DNA of 64,000 nucleotides from Mucilaginibacter rubeus (GCF_003286415.2 NZ_CP043450.1:248001-312000); one strand, 5' to 3'. Counted from the first letter of the stretch, positions 1 through 10,473 are shown. A program made the numbers and translations. The notes: a model not told the origin generated them from the letters alone.

Positions 1-112
1 GTAACGTACCCGGTCCGGCATCAGCATTACTGGTTACAGTAAATACAGCAGCCATAGCGCGCGATCCGGCCAGTACCAGGAATAACGTAAACAGCAACAA
101 CCTTTGTTTCAT
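1..112 (-). CDS. Secreted or surface protein, N-terminal fragment
   Basis: Only the first 37 codons lie in the window; the gene runs off the left edge. The ATG at 112 is followed by a signal peptide: basic residues (MKQR), a hydrophobic run (LLLFTLFLVLAG) and a likely cleavage site near SRAMAA. The mature protein begins VFTVTSNADAGPGTL. An opening of the form TVTNxxDxGPGTLRxA is typical of Bacteroidota surface proteins with parallel beta-helix or CSLREAI-type repeats, so export and a repetitive adhesin-like or enzyme architecture are inferred. The rest of the protein cannot be seen, so no function is assigned. Confidence 0.6.
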   Translation of the reverse strand, partial: MKQRLLLFTLFLVLAGSRAMAAVFTVTSNADAGPGTL

Positions 113-454
113 GGTTGCAATTTGGGTATGAATGTTAGTTTATAATTAATTGGCAATAAATTGGTTGATATTGTCCGTTAGTAAGTTACGGTTTTGTTGG
201 CAATAACGCTACAGTACCAAACAGGTTGTTACTGCTTTGTGAAATATTGAGTTAACTTACCAACTGTAGCAGGAGGGAATTCTGATATTTACCTGATGCT
301 TGACGGGCTTCCGGGAGTTGGTTGCGGCTTTTGCCGGGAATGAAAAGAAAAATCGTGATAAAAAGTAAAACTCGCCTGCCCGTCATGTTTGGGTATTCAT
401 AAGGCAAATTACATTTTTTTCCTGTAAATGCATTGTCAATATCATATTACCTCA
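113..454. other. Intergenic spacer without recognisable gene
   Basis: AT-rich spacer between the divergent surface-protein gene and gcvP. I see no convincing ORF, RNA gene or strong hairpin. The leftward gene must have its promoter here, but no clear TAnnTTTG box was found on that strand. The gcvP promoter lies just to the right. Confidence 0.5.
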
Positions 455-486
455 TTGTTACTCAATTTGTAAAACCGTACCTTTGC
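455..486 (+). promoter_or_regulatory. Bacteroidota-type promoter of gcvP
   Basis: TTG at 455-457, a 20-bp spacer, then TACCTTTGC at 478-486. This matches the Bacteroidota sigma-ABfr consensus (TTG, 19-21 bp, TAnnTTTG). Predicted transcription begins about 491, leaving a leader of about 23 nt that contains a purine-rich AAGAGGGAC at 496-504. Confidence 0.8.
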
Positions 487-513
487 GGTAAATTTAAGAG
501 GGACGATTAATTC

Positions 514-3405
514 ATGAAGTTGAATACAACCTATCAGGAGCAGTTTCAGTCGAGGCACATTGCTCCAAGCGAGGCCGACACGGCCAAAATGTTAAAAACC
601 ATCGGCGTAAGTACGCTTGATGAATTAATAGGGCAAACAATACCGCAAAAGATCAGGCTTACCCAACCGCTTAATTTGCCAGCTGCAAAAAGCGAGTTTG
701 ATTACCTGAACACTTTAAAGCAAACTGCTTCAAAAAACAAAGTTTTCAAGTCGTTTATTGGCAAAGGTTACTATGATGTAATTGTACCGGGCGTTATTCA
801 GCGCAACATTCTTGAAAATCCGGGATGGTATACCCAATACACCCCGTACCAGGCAGAAATTGCACAGGGCCGTTTACAGGCTTTGTTGAATTTCCAAACC
901 ATGATCATTGATCTTACCGGTATGGAAATTGCCAATGCTTCATTGCTTGACGAGGGTACTGCCGCTGCCGAAGCTATGTTTATGCAATACACCTTGCGTA
1001 AAAACAACAGCGCCAATGTATTCTTCGTTTCTGAGGAGCTGTTCCCGCAAACCATAGATATTTTAAAAACCCGCTCTGAGCCTTATGGCATTGAGCTAAG
1101 AATAGGCGACCACCGTACCCTTGAGTTAACCGACGATATGTTTGGCGCCATTGTACAATACCCTGCAGGCGACGGCGCTGTTTATAACTATGCCGACTTT
1201 GCCGCTAAAGGTCACGAAAAAGGAATTAAACTAACCGTTGTTGCCGATATCATGAGCCTTGCCCTGTTAACGCCTCCGGGCGAATGGGGCGCCGACATTG
1301 TAGTTGGCTCATCACAACGTTTCGGCGTACCAATGGGCTTTGGTGGCCCGCATGCCGCTTTCTTTGCAACTAAAGAAGAATACAAACGCTCTATCCCAGG
1401 CCGCATCATTGGTGTTACTATCGACAGCGCCAATAACTATGCCCTGCGTATGGCCCTGCAAACCCGCGAGCAGCACATCCGCCGTGATAAAGCTACTTCA
1501 AATATCTGTACCGCTCAGGCATTATTGGCTATCATGGCCGGTATGTATGCCGTATATCATGGTCCGGATGGTATTAAGTTGATTGCTGAACGTATTCACG
1601 GCTTAGCAGTTTTATTAGCCAAAACTTTAGGACAGCTTGGTTACGAGCAGCTTAACGAATCATACTTTGATACCGTTAAGTTTGATGTAGCCCACCTTGC
1701 AGGCCCAATTCATTCTGAAGCTTTAAATAACGAAATGAACCTTAACTACGAAGGTTCAATAGTTACTATCTCTATCGACGAAACAACTTCGGTTGAGGAT
1801 ATCAAAACCATTGTGAGGTTCTTTGCCAAAGTAAAAGGCAAAACCATTAATGATGTTGATTTCGATGGCGCCAACGCAAGCCTTGAAACGGTTATTCCTA
1901 CAGCGCTTCAGCGTACTTCGGCTTACTTAACACACAGCTTGTTCAATACCCACAGGTCTGAGCATGAAATGCTGCGTTATATCAAATCATTAGAAGCAAA
2001 AGATCTTTCGCTTTGCCACTCCATGATAGCTTTGGGTTCATGTACCATGAAGCTGAATGCTACTACCGAAATGGTTCCGGTTACCTGGGCCGAGTTCAGC
2101 AAAATTCACCCGTTTGCCCCAACCGATCAGGTTGGCGGATATATGCAGCTATTTGACGAGATCAATAACTGGTTAAGCGAGATCACCGGTTTCGCGGCCA
2201 TGAGCTTGCAGCCAAATGCAGGTGCACAGGGTGAATACGCCGGTTTAATGGTGATCCGTGCTTATCATAATGACAGGGGCGATACTCACCGTAACATCGC
2301 TTTAATCCCTTCATCTGCCCACGGTACCAACCCTGCTTCTGCAGCGATGGCCGGCATGAAGATCGTTGTAGTTAAATGCGACGATAATGGTAACATCGAC
2401 GTTGCCGACATGCGCGCTAAAGCAGAGCAATACAAAAACGAGCTTTCATGTTTGATGGTTACTTATCCATCAACACACGGTGTGTTTGAAGAAAGCATCA
2501 TTGAAATTTGCGAGATCATTCATGAAAATGGCGGCCAGGTTTATATGGACGGTGCTAACATGAACGCACAGGTAGGTTTAACAAGCCCGGCCAACATTGG
2601 TGCCGATGTTTGTCACCTTAACCTGCATAAAACATTCTGTATCCCTCACGGTGGTGGTGGTCCGGGTATGGGCCCAATCGGTGTTGCAAAACACCTGGTG
2701 CCTTATTTGCCAGGCCACGCTGTGGTTGATATCGATAGAGGTAAATCAATCCATGCTGTATCTGCAGCGCCATGGGGCTCGGCTTCTATCCTGATTATAT
2801 CACATGCTTACATCGCTATGATGGGTGCCGAAGGTTTAACCAATGCAACCCGTTACGCTATCCTGAATGCCAACTACATTAAAGCGAGGCTGCAGGAACA
2901 CTACCCGGTATTATATTCCGGAGCTAATGGCCGTTGTGCGCACGAAATGATTCTGGACTGCCGTTCATTTAAATCGGCAGGTATCGAGGTTACCGATATC
3001 GCCAAACGTTTAATGGATTATGGTTTCCACGCGCCAACCGTATCGTTCCCGGTTGCGGGTACAGTGATGGTTGAGCCAACCGAATCTGAGCCTAAGCATG
3101 AGCTTGACCGTTTCTGCGATGCCATGATCTCTATCCGTCATGAAATTGCCGATGTGGTTGATGGCCTTGCCGACAAAACAAACAATCCGTTAAAAAATGC
3201 ACCTCATACCGTAGCAGTAATTACCGGTAACGAATGGGAGCACCCTTATACCCGTCAAAAAGCGGCATTCCCGCTGCCTTACGTAGCTGCCAATAAATTC
3301 TGGCCTTCGGTAGGCAGGGTTAATGACACTTATGGCGACAGAACGCTGATCTGCTCATGCCCTCCGTTAGAAGAGTATGAGTTTGAAGAAAGTGTGATAG
3401 AATAA
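514..3405 (+). CDS. gcvP: Glycine dehydrogenase (aminomethyl-transferring), P-protein
   Basis: P-protein of the glycine cleavage system. It decarboxylates glycine with PLP and passes the aminomethyl group to the lipoyl arm of H-protein in the cytoplasm. The 963 residues match the long, fused single-chain form: an N-terminal half (about residues 10-440) and a catalytic C-terminal half. The PLP lysine is expected at Lys706 in the motif [16 protein letters not shown]. The substrate loop [12 protein letters not shown] and the glycine-rich [12 protein letters not shown] are intact. The gene stands alone, with its own promoter and a strong terminator; gcvT and gcvH are not in the window, which is usual in this phylum. 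It links functionally to tdh and kbl further along, which make glycine from threonine. Confidence 0.97.
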   Translation: MKLNTTYQEQFQSRHIAPSEADTAKMLKTIGVSTLDELIGQTIPQKIRLTQPLNLPAAKSEFDYLNTLKQTASKNKVFKSFIGKGYYDVIVPGVIQRNILENPGWYTQYTPYQAEIAQGRLQALLNFQTMIIDLTGMEIANASLLDEGTAAAEAMFMQYTLRKNNSANVFFVSEELFPQTIDILKTRSEPYGIELRIGDHRTLELTDDMFGAIVQYPAGDGAVYNYADFAAKGHEKGIKLTVVADIMSLALLTPPGEWGADIVVGSSQRFGVPMGFGGPHAAFFATKEEYKRSIPGRIIGVTIDSANNYALRMALQTREQHIRRDKATSNICTAQALLAIMAGMYAVYHGPDGIKLIAERIHGLAVLLAKTLGQLGYEQLNESYFDTVKFDVAHLAGPIHSEALNNEMNLNYEGSIVTISIDETTSVEDIKTIVRFFAKVKGKTINDVDFDGANASLETVIPTALQRTSAYLTHSLFNTHRSEHEMLRYIKSLEAKDLSLCHSMIALGSCTMKLNATTEMVPVTWAEFSKIHPFAPTDQVGGYMQLFDEINNWLSEITGFAAMSLQPNAGAQGEYAGLMVIRAYHNDRGDTHRNIALIPSSAHGTNPASAAMAGMKIVVVKCDDNGNIDVADMRAKAEQYKNELSCLMVTYPSTHGVFEESIIEICEIIHENGGQVYMDGANMNAQVGLTSPANIGADVCHLNLHKTFCIPHGGGGPGMGPIGVAKHLVPYLPGHAVVDIDRGKSIHAVSAAPWGSASILIISHAYIAMMGAEGLTNATRYAILNANYIKARLQEHYPVLYSGANGRCAHEMILDCRSFKSAGIEVTDIAKRLMDYGFHAPTVSFPVAGTVMVEPTESEPKHELDRFCDAMISIRHEIADVVDGLADKTNNPLKNAPHTVAVITGNEWEHPYTRQKAAFPLPYVAANKFWPSVGRVNDTYGDRTLICSCPPLEEYEFEESVIE

Positions 3406-3408
3406 TTT

Positions 3409-3437
3409 AAAACCCCCGCCTCAAAGCGGGGGTTTTT
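3409..3437 (+). terminator. Rho-independent terminator of gcvP
   Basis: Stem AACCCCCGC pairs with GCGGGGGTT around a 6-nt loop, followed by a T run. It begins a few bases after the gcvP stop codon and lies 23 bp before the next gene. Confidence 0.9.
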
Positions 3438-3459
3438 GTTTTATGTAAATTATTAAAAT

Positions 3460-3822
3460 ATGAGTTCAGATAATTCAAATGCTACTCTCTTTAGTGAGGA
3501 CTCAGAAGAGCTTATCGCTTCAACTCCTCAACCGCCTTATTACGCGGTGATATTTACTTCGGTACGCACTCCGGGAGATGAAGGCTACGGCGATATGGCT
3601 GTTGAAATGGAGAGGCTGGCCCGGCAGCAGGAAGGTTTTCTTGGCGTTGAATCGGCCCGTAACAATGTCGGGATAACGGTGTCTTATTGGCAATCGGAAG
3701 AAGCAATTAAAAACTGGAAAGCTAATGCCCGTCACCTGTTTGCCCAGCAGCAGGGGCGCGAAAAGTGGTATCAAAATTATACGGTACGTATTTGTAAGGT
3801 TGAGCGTGATTATACTTTTTAA
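3460..3822 (+). CDS. Antibiotic biosynthesis monooxygenase (ABM) domain protein
   Basis: A 120-residue cytosolic protein without signal peptide or membrane segment. After a variable N-terminus of about 28 residues comes a dimeric ferredoxin-like ABM domain: the strand YYAVIFTSVR, the helix region GYGDMAVEMERLARQQ, then GFLGVESAR and the aromatic segment NWKANARHLFAQQQ. This pattern is typical of the COG2329/PF03992 group, whose members include small oxygenases and many proteins of unknown substrate. No cofactor-binding residues can be assigned confidently. The gene follows the gcvP terminator and so is probably separately transcribed. The fold is fairly certain; the reaction is unknown. Confidence 0.8.
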   Translation: MSSDNSNATLFSEDSEELIASTPQPPYYAVIFTSVRTPGDEGYGDMAVEMERLARQQEGFLGVESARNNVGITVSYWQSEEAIKNWKANARHLFAQQQGREKWYQNYTVRICKVERDYTF

Positions 3823-4025
3823 AATATAATATTCAACGGTTAGTTTTTGCCTTTAATTTCCTTTTTTGCTGACTTTATTTATTTTTCAAAATAAAATAAA
3901 ATGGCCCCGAATGGGTTATTTAACTGGATTTGTGAGAGATATTATTTTTTAGTATTTACAACTAAAAGGAATATAACTTTTTAAATTGTAGCCTCGTATA
4001 AAGAGGGAGCGCTTAAATTATAGAT

Positions 4026-4445
4026 ATGAACATTAACAATAAAGCCATTAGTGTATTACTGGTTGATGATGACGAAATAAATAACTTCATCTCCATAAAA
4101 CTGATCAAGAAAGCTTTACTGAATACGGAAATTATGGCCTGCCTGAACGGAAAGTATGCTATTGAGCAACTCTCAGATATTCAGCGTAAAGACCCAAATA
4201 AACTGCCCGATTATATTTTGCTCGATATTAATATGCCTATCATGAATGGCTGGGAATTTTTGGATGAGTATAAGCGCCTCAACCTCGACCCGCTGGGCAA
4301 AAGCAAAATCTACATTATTTCATCGTCTGTTTTTAGCAATGATATAAATAAAGCGCGTTCATACCCGTTGGTGAAGGATTTTATCTCTAAGCCGCTTAAT
4401 GTTGAAAAAATAAAAGAGCTTTTTGAAGTAGCTGCCGAAAATTAA
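4026..4445 (+). CDS. Single-domain response regulator (CheY-like)
   Basis: A 139-residue receiver domain with no output domain. The acidic pocket is D14-D16 (VDDDE), the phospho-acceptor is Asp67 (LLDINMP), the switch residue is Ser99 or Ser100, and the conserved lysine is Lys122 in KP. All residues needed for phosphotransfer are therefore present. Such stand-alone receivers act in phosphorelays or bind a target protein. No kinase lies next to it, so the partner is unknown. Its stop codon overlaps that of the convergent MBL gene by 4 bp (shared TTAA). The upstream gap of about 200 bp is AT-rich and contains only a weak promoter-like TAACTTTT at 3974. Confidence 0.9.
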   Translation: MNINNKAISVLLVDDDEINNFISIKLIKKALLNTEIMACLNGKYAIEQLSDIQRKDPNKLPDYILLDINMPIMNGWEFLDEYKRLNLDPLGKSKIYIISSSVFSNDINKARSYPLVKDFISKPLNVEKIKELFEVAAEN

Positions 4446-5212
4446 AAAGGTTTAACTTTAAAATGGTCACCTTCTGTTTCTACCGTTCCAATGGCAAATG
4501 ATTTGGAATGGTAAAACAGGCATTTCCATCCTTCGGCGGCGGCTTTTTTACCGTATTCTTCGCGCAGCATCATAGCCTTGCGCCCATCCATATCATATTT
4601 GGCTATGAATTTTCTTAGCAGTTGCTCTGGTTCAGGAAGTTCATCGCCGCCAAAAAATACTTTTTCGCCTTCCATATCAAACCAAAACACCTGGTGTGCC
4701 GGGCAGTGACCGCCCGAATGCTCATACCTGATGCCTGGCTTAAATTCGCCGCTGCCTTCAATAAAGGTGATTTTAGCGCTTGCCTGTAAAGCTTCAAATA
4801 TTTCAACATGGTATGACGAGCCTTTGCCGCTCATGCCAAACTCCCATTCCTGTTTATTGATCACGTGCTCGGCCTGCGGAAAGCTCGGTACTAATTTACC
4901 ATTACGTTCAACCACTAAACCACCCGAGTGGTCATAATGCAGGTGCGACATCATCACCAAAGTAACATCATCAGGATCGAAGCCGGCGTTGCGGATGTTC
5001 TGGTGCAGCATTAATTCGTCGCGGGTATCTTTAAAACCAAGACCGGTATCCAATACTATCAAATCGGTTTTTGTTTTAATAAGGAAAGGGTTAACGTGGA
5101 TGAACAACGAAGCCGGGCGATCTTTGGGGTTATCGGTTTCCGGATTGAACGGGATAAATTTCTTGGTTGCATCAACCGAATAAGAGCCTTCACCTAAAGC
5201 AAAAAATTCCAT
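4442..5212 (-). CDS. MBL-fold metallo-hydrolase
   Basis: A 256-residue metallo-beta-lactamase fold hydrolase. The dinuclear metal motif HLHYDH is at residues 90-95. Further ligands are His169 (SGGHCPAHQ), Asp190 (FFGGDE) and a C-terminal histidine (FYHSKS). The arrangement, with an N-terminal strand LIVLDTGLG, resembles the lactonase-like branch of the superfamily (AHL lactonases and relatives), but substrate cannot be predicted from this. There is no signal peptide, so it is probably cytosolic. The gene is convergent with the CheY-like gene and divergent from recJ. Confidence 0.85.
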   Translation of the reverse strand: MEFFALGEGSYSVDATKKFIPFNPETDNPKDRPASLFIHVNPFLIKTKTDLIVLDTGLGFKDTRDELMLHQNIRNAGFDPDDVTLVMMSHLHYDHSGGLVVERNGKLVPSFPQAEHVINKQEWEFGMSGKGSSYHVEIFEALQASAKITFIEGSGEFKPGIRYEHSGGHCPAHQVFWFDMEGEKVFFGGDELPEPEQLLRKFIAKYDMDGRKAMMLREEYGKKAAAEGWKCLFYHSKSFAIGTVETEGDHFKVKPF

Positions 5213-5295
5213 AGTAAACGTAGTATCAGATTTTGAATGTAACTTTGGCTCTTTAACAGAGCATAAGTATATTTACTGTTTCAAGCTGCAAAGAT

Positions 5296-6993
5296 ATGAA
5301 TAAACGTTGGGCGCTAAAGGATAATACAAACCATGATGATGTAATAAAATTAGCCGCCGAACTCAATATCGATACCGTTTTAAGCACCATGCTTGTGCAG
5401 CGCGGTATCACCACTTTTGAAGATGCCCGCTACTTTTTCAGGCCCGATCACCGGCACCTGCATGACCCCTTCCTGATGCAGGATATGGAAAAGGCGATAC
5501 TGCGTATTGAGCAGGCCATAGCCGCGGGCGAAAAAATCATGATTTACGGGGATTATGACGTGGATGGTACTACAGCCGTGGCGCTTACCTACAGTTTTTT
5601 CAAAAAGCTTTATAACAATATTGATTATTATATCCCCGATCGTTACAAGGAAGGGTATGGCATCTCTACCCAGGGAATTGACTATGCCGCTGAGCATGGT
5701 ATTAGCCTGATCATAGCGCTCGATTGCGGCATTAAATCAATTGATAAAATCGACTATGCAAATGAAAAAGGCATTGATTTTATCATCTGCGATCACCACT
5801 TGCCGGGAGCATCAATTCCTAACGCGGTGGCTGTGCTTGACCCTAAGCGCGAAGACTGCGAATATCCATATAAAGAATTATCCGGTTGTGGCATCGGCTT
5901 TAAACTGATCCAGGCTTACGCCGAAAAGAATGATATCCCGATTGAGGAAGTAAACTGCTATCTCGACCTGGTAGTGATCAGTATCTCCTGCGATATCGTG
6001 CATATCACTGGTGAAAACAGGGTGCTGGCGCATTTCGGTTTGCAAAAAATAAATACCGACCCATGTATTGGCGTTAAGGCGTTAATGGAGATAGCGGGGA
6101 GGACGGGGCCATATACGATATCGGATGTGGTATTTTTGCTTGGCCCGCGTATTAATGCTGCCGGCAGGATAGACGATGCCAAACATGCCGTTGAACTCCT
6201 GATAGCGACAGATAAGGATGCCGCTAAGGAAAAAAGCGCCATGATCAATGTACGCAATACCGAACGAAAAGGGCATGACCTCTCCATTACCGACGAAGCG
6301 CTCGGCATGATTGACAATGATGAGGTGCTGATCGCCCGTAAATCAACCGTTGTATTTAACGAAGACTGGCATAAGGGGGTTATTGGTATAGTGGCCTCTC
6401 GCCTGACCGAGAAATATTATCGCCCAACAATTGTGCTTACCCGTTCTAACGGCCATGTTGCAGGTTCGGCACGTTCTGTTTTGGGTTATGATTTATACGA
6501 AGCCCTTTGTGGATGTAAAGACCTGTTGATTCAGTTTGGCGGGCACAAATATGCTGCCGGTTTAACTATGGAGCCAGAAAACCTTGAAGCCTTTATTGAA
6601 AGGTTTGAAGAGGTGGTAAGCTCAACCATAAAACCGGAACAATTGATACAACAAATACAAATTGACGCTGAATTACGTTTAAGCCAGATAGAACCCAAAT
6701 TTTTCAGGATTTTGAATCAGTTTGCGCCCTTCGGGCCTGAAAATATGGCCCCCGTTTTCATAAGTAAAAATGTGTATGTTAGTGGTAACGCCGGTTTGGT
6801 AGGTGGTTCGCATATTAAAATGAGCGTAATGCAGGAAGGATCGGCAGCGTTTGACTGCATAGCCTTTAACCACGGCCAATATCTGGAACAATTGCGGCCT
6901 GGTGTGCCGTTTGAAATGTGCTATTCGATAGAAGAAAACGTTTGGCGCGAAAGAAGAACGATACAGTTAAATGTGAAGGGAATTAGATTTTAG
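5296..6993 (+). CDS. recJ: Single-stranded-DNA-specific exonuclease RecJ
   Basis: 5'-to-3' single-strand DNA exonuclease acting in RecF-pathway recombination and repair. The 565 residues match the usual length. DHH-family motifs are present: DYDVDG at residues 86-91, LDCGIKS near 142-148, and DHH at 166-168 (ICDHHLPG). The DHHA1 region contains GSARSVLGYDLYEAL and GGHKYAAGLTM. The C-terminal OB-fold segment is present up to the stop. The start ATG at 5296 gives the expected MNKRWxLK opening. A TAACTTTGG at 5240-5248 could be its -7 box, though no good -33 element was seen. The following 135-bp gap holds dispersed repeats rather than a gene. Confidence 0.95.
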   Translation: MNKRWALKDNTNHDDVIKLAAELNIDTVLSTMLVQRGITTFEDARYFFRPDHRHLHDPFLMQDMEKAILRIEQAIAAGEKIMIYGDYDVDGTTAVALTYSFFKKLYNNIDYYIPDRYKEGYGISTQGIDYAAEHGISLIIALDCGIKSIDKIDYANEKGIDFIICDHHLPGASIPNAVAVLDPKREDCEYPYKELSGCGIGFKLIQAYAEKNDIPIEEVNCYLDLVVISISCDIVHITGENRVLAHFGLQKINTDPCIGVKALMEIAGRTGPYTISDVVFLLGPRINAAGRIDDAKHAVELLIATDKDAAKEKSAMINVRNTERKGHDLSITDEALGMIDNDEVLIARKSTVVFNEDWHKGVIGIVASRLTEKYYRPTIVLTRSNGHVAGSARSVLGYDLYEALCGCKDLLIQFGGHKYAAGLTMEPENLEAFIERFEEVVSSTIKPEQLIQQIQIDAELRLSQIEPKFFRILNQFAPFGPENMAPVFISKNVYVSGNAGLVGGSHIKMSVMQEGSAAFDCIAFNHGQYLEQLRPGVPFEMCYSIEENVWRERRTIQLNVKGIRF

Positions 6994-7128
6994 AGATTAG
7001 AGGTTGGTGAGTTAGGTTCATAGTTGATGGATCACGGTTCATAGCCGTAAGTCTTAATCAACGGAATCAGCGAAATCAAAAAGCTATCAACGGTCAAATA
7101 TCAGGGTAATCCATGAATCCCATAAATC
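6994..7128. repeat. Compound dispersed repeat (GGTTCAT / AATCAACG words)
   Basis: Non-coding stretch built of short words: a GGTTCATAG block at 7017-7053, then AATCAACGGAATCAGCG and a TCAACGGTCAA block. The same words in the same order occur on the opposite strand at about 14998-15113, and part of them again at 40068-40120. It separates recJ from lptB. Confidence 0.6.
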
Positions 7129-7884
7129 ATGGTTCAAACAAAAATGATACTAAGAGCAGATAATTTAGTTAAAAAATACAAGCAGCGTACCGTTGTAAAC
7201 GATGTATCGTTTGATGTGGCGCAGGGCGAAATTGTTGGTTTACTTGGGCCTAATGGTGCCGGTAAAACAACTTCCTTTTACATGATAGTGGGTTTGATAA
7301 AGCCTAATGAAGGCAGTATCCACCTGGATAATCAAGACATCACCCAGGACCCGATGTACCGTCGCGCCCAAAAGGGGATAGGTTACCTGGCACAGGAGGC
7401 TTCGGTATTCCGTAAACTTTCGGTTGAGGATAATATTAAGGCAGTACTTGAAATGGGCGACATGCCCAAGGATAAGCAAAAAGATAAGCTGGAAGAACTG
7501 ATAGATGAGTTCAGCTTGCATAAAGTGCGCAGAAACAGGGGCGACCTGCTATCGGGCGGTGAACGCCGTCGTACGGAGATTGCCCGTGCTTTAGCCGCCG
7601 AGCCTAACTTTATCCTGCTTGATGAGCCTTTTGCCGGTGTAGATCCGATAGCGGTTGAAGAGATCCAGTCGATGGTGGTTAAATTGCGTACCCGTAACAT
7701 CGGCATCCTGATAACCGACCACAACGTGCAGGAAACATTGTCGATTACCGACCGCGCGTACCTGCTTTTTGAAGGTAAAATATTAGAGTCGGGATTTCCT
7801 GAGGTATTGGCTGAGAATGAAATGGTGAGGAAAGTGTATCTTGGGGCTAATTTTGTACTTAAAAGAAAGGTTTTTCCTCAATAA
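7129..7884 (+). CDS. lptB: LPS export ABC transporter ATP-binding protein LptB
   Basis: ATPase that powers extraction of lipopolysaccharide from the inner membrane via LptFG. It has 251 residues. The Walker A motif GPNGAGKTT is at 40-48, the signature LSGGERRR near 142, and Walker B with the catalytic glutamate is [13 protein letters not shown]. The full [13 protein letters not shown] context and [10 protein letters not shown] are hallmarks of LptB rather than other ABC ATPases. The start could be the ATG at 7129 or the one at 7144 (MILRADNL), since the family normally begins just before RADNL. The GH3 gene follows after 6 bp, so the two are probably cotranscribed. Confidence 0.93.
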   Translation: MVQTKMILRADNLVKKYKQRTVVNDVSFDVAQGEIVGLLGPNGAGKTTSFYMIVGLIKPNEGSIHLDNQDITQDPMYRRAQKGIGYLAQEASVFRKLSVEDNIKAVLEMGDMPKDKQKDKLEELIDEFSLHKVRRNRGDLLSGGERRRTEIARALAAEPNFILLDEPFAGVDPIAVEEIQSMVVKLRTRNIGILITDHNVQETLSITDRAYLLFEGKILESGFPEVLAENEMVRKVYLGANFVLKRKVFPQ

Positions 7885-7890
7885 CAGCCT

Positions 7891-9411
7891 ATGACCCTCT
7901 TTAACTCCGTATTTACCTGGTTCATGAAAAAGCGGATCCACCAGATTGAGCTTTTCATGAAATATCCGAATGAAGTGCAGGAAGAATGGTTTGAGCAACT
8001 GGTTTCAGTTGCTGAAAATACCGAGTGGGGTAAAAAATATCATTATAAAAGTATTGAAAACCTGAGCCAGTTTAAGGAGCGGGTCCCTATACAAAACTAC
8101 GATACTTTAAAGCCCTTTATTGAGCGGATGCTCAAGGGCGAAAAAAACGTGTTGTGGCCGTCGGAGATTCGTTGGTTTGCCAAATCATCGGGCACTACCA
8201 GTGATAGGAGCAAATTTATTCCGGTAAGTGAAGAAGCACTTGAAGAATGCCACTTTAAAGGAGGTAAGGATTTGCTTACCATTTATTTCAATAACCAGCC
8301 CAATCCCCGCATGTTTACCGGGAAGATCTTGACGCTTGGTGGCAGTCACCAAATCAGTCAGTTAAGTCCGGATACTTCTTTTGGTGATCTTTCGGCAGTG
8401 ATCATGAAAAACTTGCCCATGTGGGCCGAGTTTCACCGTACGCCGCATTTAGATATAGCCCTGCTCGAAAACTTTGAGGAAAAGATTGAAAAGATAGCCC
8501 ATGCTACCAAGGATGTGAACGTGACCAGTATCAGCGGCGTACCAACCTGGAACCTGGTGCTGTTTAAACGCATATTGGAGATAACGGGTAAAAAGAACCT
8601 GCTTGAAGTGTGGCCCAACCTGGAGATGTACTTTCATGGCGCGGTTAACTTTACACCTTATCGCGAGCAGTTTAAAAAGCTGATCCCGAACGAGGAAATG
8701 TACTACCTCGAAAATTATAACGCGTCCGAAGGTTTCTTCGGTATACAGGACACCAAAGAGCCCGGCGATATGCTGCTCATGCTCGATTATGGTATCTTTT
8801 ACGAGTTTTTACCACTCGAACACCTGTACGATGAAAACCCTGAAACCCTCACCCTGGATGAGGTAGAACTGAATAAAAATTACGCACTCATCATATCAAC
8901 CAACGCGGGCCTGTGGCGGTACATGATAGGAGATACCATCAAGTTTTCATCGCTTGCCCCGTTCAGGATCCAGATCACCGGCAGGACAAAACATTTTATC
9001 AATGCCTTTGGCGAGGAAGTGATCATTGATAATGCCGAACGTGCCCTGGAAGAAGCCTGTACGCAAACCGGTGCCATTATCAGGGAATATACAGCTGCCC
9101 CGGTTTATTTTAATGGCGACGACTGTGGCGCCCATGAATGGATCATTGAGTTTGAAAAAAAACCGGCGGAGTTTGAACGTTTTGTCGACCTGCTTGATGA
9201 AACCCTGCGCCGTATCAACTCGGACTATGATGCCAAACGTTTTAAAGACCTTGCCCTACGCCGCCCGGTAGTGCGCCGTGCGCCGGATGGCACTTTCTTT
9301 AACTGGATGCGGGAAAAAGGAAAGCTGGGCGGTCAGCACAAGGTGCCTCGCCTGGCTAATGACAGGGAATATGTGGACGCTATTTTGAAGATGATGGAGT
9401 TGGTGGGGTAG
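7891..9411 (+). CDS. GH3 auxin-responsive promoter family protein
   Basis: A 506-residue member of the GH3 family (PF03321), adenylate-forming enzymes best known in plants for conjugating auxin or jasmonate to amino acids. Bacterial members are widespread in Bacteroidota and their substrates are not established. The ATP-binding motif SSGTTSDRSK is at residues 99-108. YNASEGFFGIQ (second motif) and GDTIKF (third motif) are also visible. No signal peptide. It begins 6 bp after lptB, suggesting an operon. The family assignment is secure; acyl-amide synthetase activity is inferred from the plant enzymes. Confidence 0.9.
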   Translation: MTLFNSVFTWFMKKRIHQIELFMKYPNEVQEEWFEQLVSVAENTEWGKKYHYKSIENLSQFKERVPIQNYDTLKPFIERMLKGEKNVLWPSEIRWFAKSSGTTSDRSKFIPVSEEALEECHFKGGKDLLTIYFNNQPNPRMFTGKILTLGGSHQISQLSPDTSFGDLSAVIMKNLPMWAEFHRTPHLDIALLENFEEKIEKIAHATKDVNVTSISGVPTWNLVLFKRILEITGKKNLLEVWPNLEMYFHGAVNFTPYREQFKKLIPNEEMYYLENYNASEGFFGIQDTKEPGDMLLMLDYGIFYEFLPLEHLYDENPETLTLDEVELNKNYALIISTNAGLWRYMIGDTIKFSSLAPFRIQITGRTKHFINAFGEEVIIDNAERALEEACTQTGAIIREYTAAPVYFNGDDCGAHEWIIEFEKKPAEFERFVDLLDETLRRINSDYDAKRFKDLALRRPVVRRAPDGTFFNWMREKGKLGGQHKVPRLANDREYVDAILKMMELVG

Positions 9412-9466
9412 ATGTAGTTGGAGGCAGGAAAGATATAAAAAAGTTGCGGGAGAAATAAATAAAAAT

Positions 9467-9580
9467 CATGTCATTGCGAGCGTAGCGTGGCAATCGCACG
9501 GAAGTATATCCGCCCTGTATAGCATGCGATTGCCGCGTCGCGTCCGGGCTCATTTCCGTTTCGCTCCTCGCAATGACATG
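9467..9580. repeat. GTCATTGCGAG palindromic repeat, copy A
   Basis: About 114 bp bounded by CATGTCATTGCGAG and its inverse CTCGCAATGACATG. Inner words GCAATCGCA, CTGTATAGCATGCGATTGCC are shared with the other copies in this window (13892, 35963, 36108/36517, 38067, 62166). Non-coding, between the GH3 and folP genes. Confidence 0.9.
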
Positions 9581-9600
9581 GTTTTATTAAATGTCAGTTG

Positions 9601-10473
9601 TTATTGTCCAGCTTCTGGCGGTCCCTCAACCGCCTCCCAAATCCTCACAGCTTCCACAGCCTCTTTCACATCATGTACCCTTAAAATACTGGTACCCTTC
9701 ATCAATGCGATAGTATTTAAAACAGTAGTGCCGTTCAATGCCTCCTCGGCCGTATTACCTAACAAACCGTAGACCATCCTTTTACGGGAGATGCCCGTAA
9801 GTATGGGCAAACCCAGCAGGTCAAATTCATTCATACGGCTCATTAACGCATAGCTATGCTCCGCTTTTTTGGCAAAGCCGAAGCCTGGGTCAAGGATTAC
9901 ATCGTGAACGCCGAGACGTTTGAGTTCACTGTATTTAGATACAAAATAATCAAATACCTCGCCAAATACATCATCGTAATCGGCCATCTGATTCATAGTT
10001 TGAGGGGTGCCTTTCATGTGCATCAGGATATACGGTACATTTAAACGGGCAACGGTGGTGAACATATCAATATCAAGCGTACCGCCCGAAATATCATTGA
10101 TGATGTGCGCGCCTCCATTAATGGCAGATTCGGCAACACCTGCGCGAAAAGTATCTATCGACATAATAGCTTCCGGGAATTGGGCGGCAATGGCCTCAAC
10201 AACGGGTAATAGCCTGTCCGTTTCTTCCTGTGCTGAAATATCAACCGCACCGGGGCGCGATGAATATGCGCCGATATCCAAAAATGTGGCACCATCGGTT
10301 AGCATTTTTTGTGCCTGAAGTAAGGCCTCATCAATGCTGGGTTTACGGCTGTCGGCAAAAAACGAATCGGGGGTGATATTGATGATGCCCATCACTTTTG
10401 GCGACGACAAGTCGATTAGTTTGCCGCCGGCATTGAGTGTAACTTTTTTACGGAAAAATGTATCTTTTACCAC
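9601..10473 (-). CDS. folP: Dihydropteroate synthase
   Basis: Condenses p-aminobenzoate with dihydropterin pyrophosphate in folate synthesis. Family motifs: KVMGIINITPDSFF, FLDIGAYSSRPG, SIDTFRAGVAE, HIINDISGG, LDPGFGFAKKAEH and GISRKRMVYGLLG. The open frame extends upstream to 10698, but that part has no homology and overlaps a divergent gene. I chose the GTG at 10473 (VVKDTFFRKK), giving 290 residues, close to the usual 280. An ATG at 10530 is an alternative, but it would place the coding region over the promoter of the divergent DUF1599 gene. All catalytic regions are intact. Confidence 0.93.
   Translation of the reverse strand: MVKDTFFRKKVTLNAGGKLIDLSSPKVMGIINITPDSFFADSRKPSIDEALLQAQKMLTDGATFLDIGAYSSRPGAVDISAQEETDRLLPVVEAIAAQFPEAIMSIDTFRAGVAESAINGGAHIINDISGGTLDIDMFTTVARLNVPYILMHMKGTPQTMNQMADYDDVFGEVFDYFVSKYSELKRLGVHDVILDPGFGFAKKAEHSYALMSRMNEFDLLGLPILTGISRKRMVYGLLGNTAEEALNGTTVLNTIALMKGTSILRVHDVKEAVEAVRIWEAVEGPPEAGQ

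Noticed and set aside
113..513. A glycine riboswitch upstream of gcvP
   Set aside because: The promoter lies only about 30 bp from the ATG, leaving a leader far too short for an aptamer.
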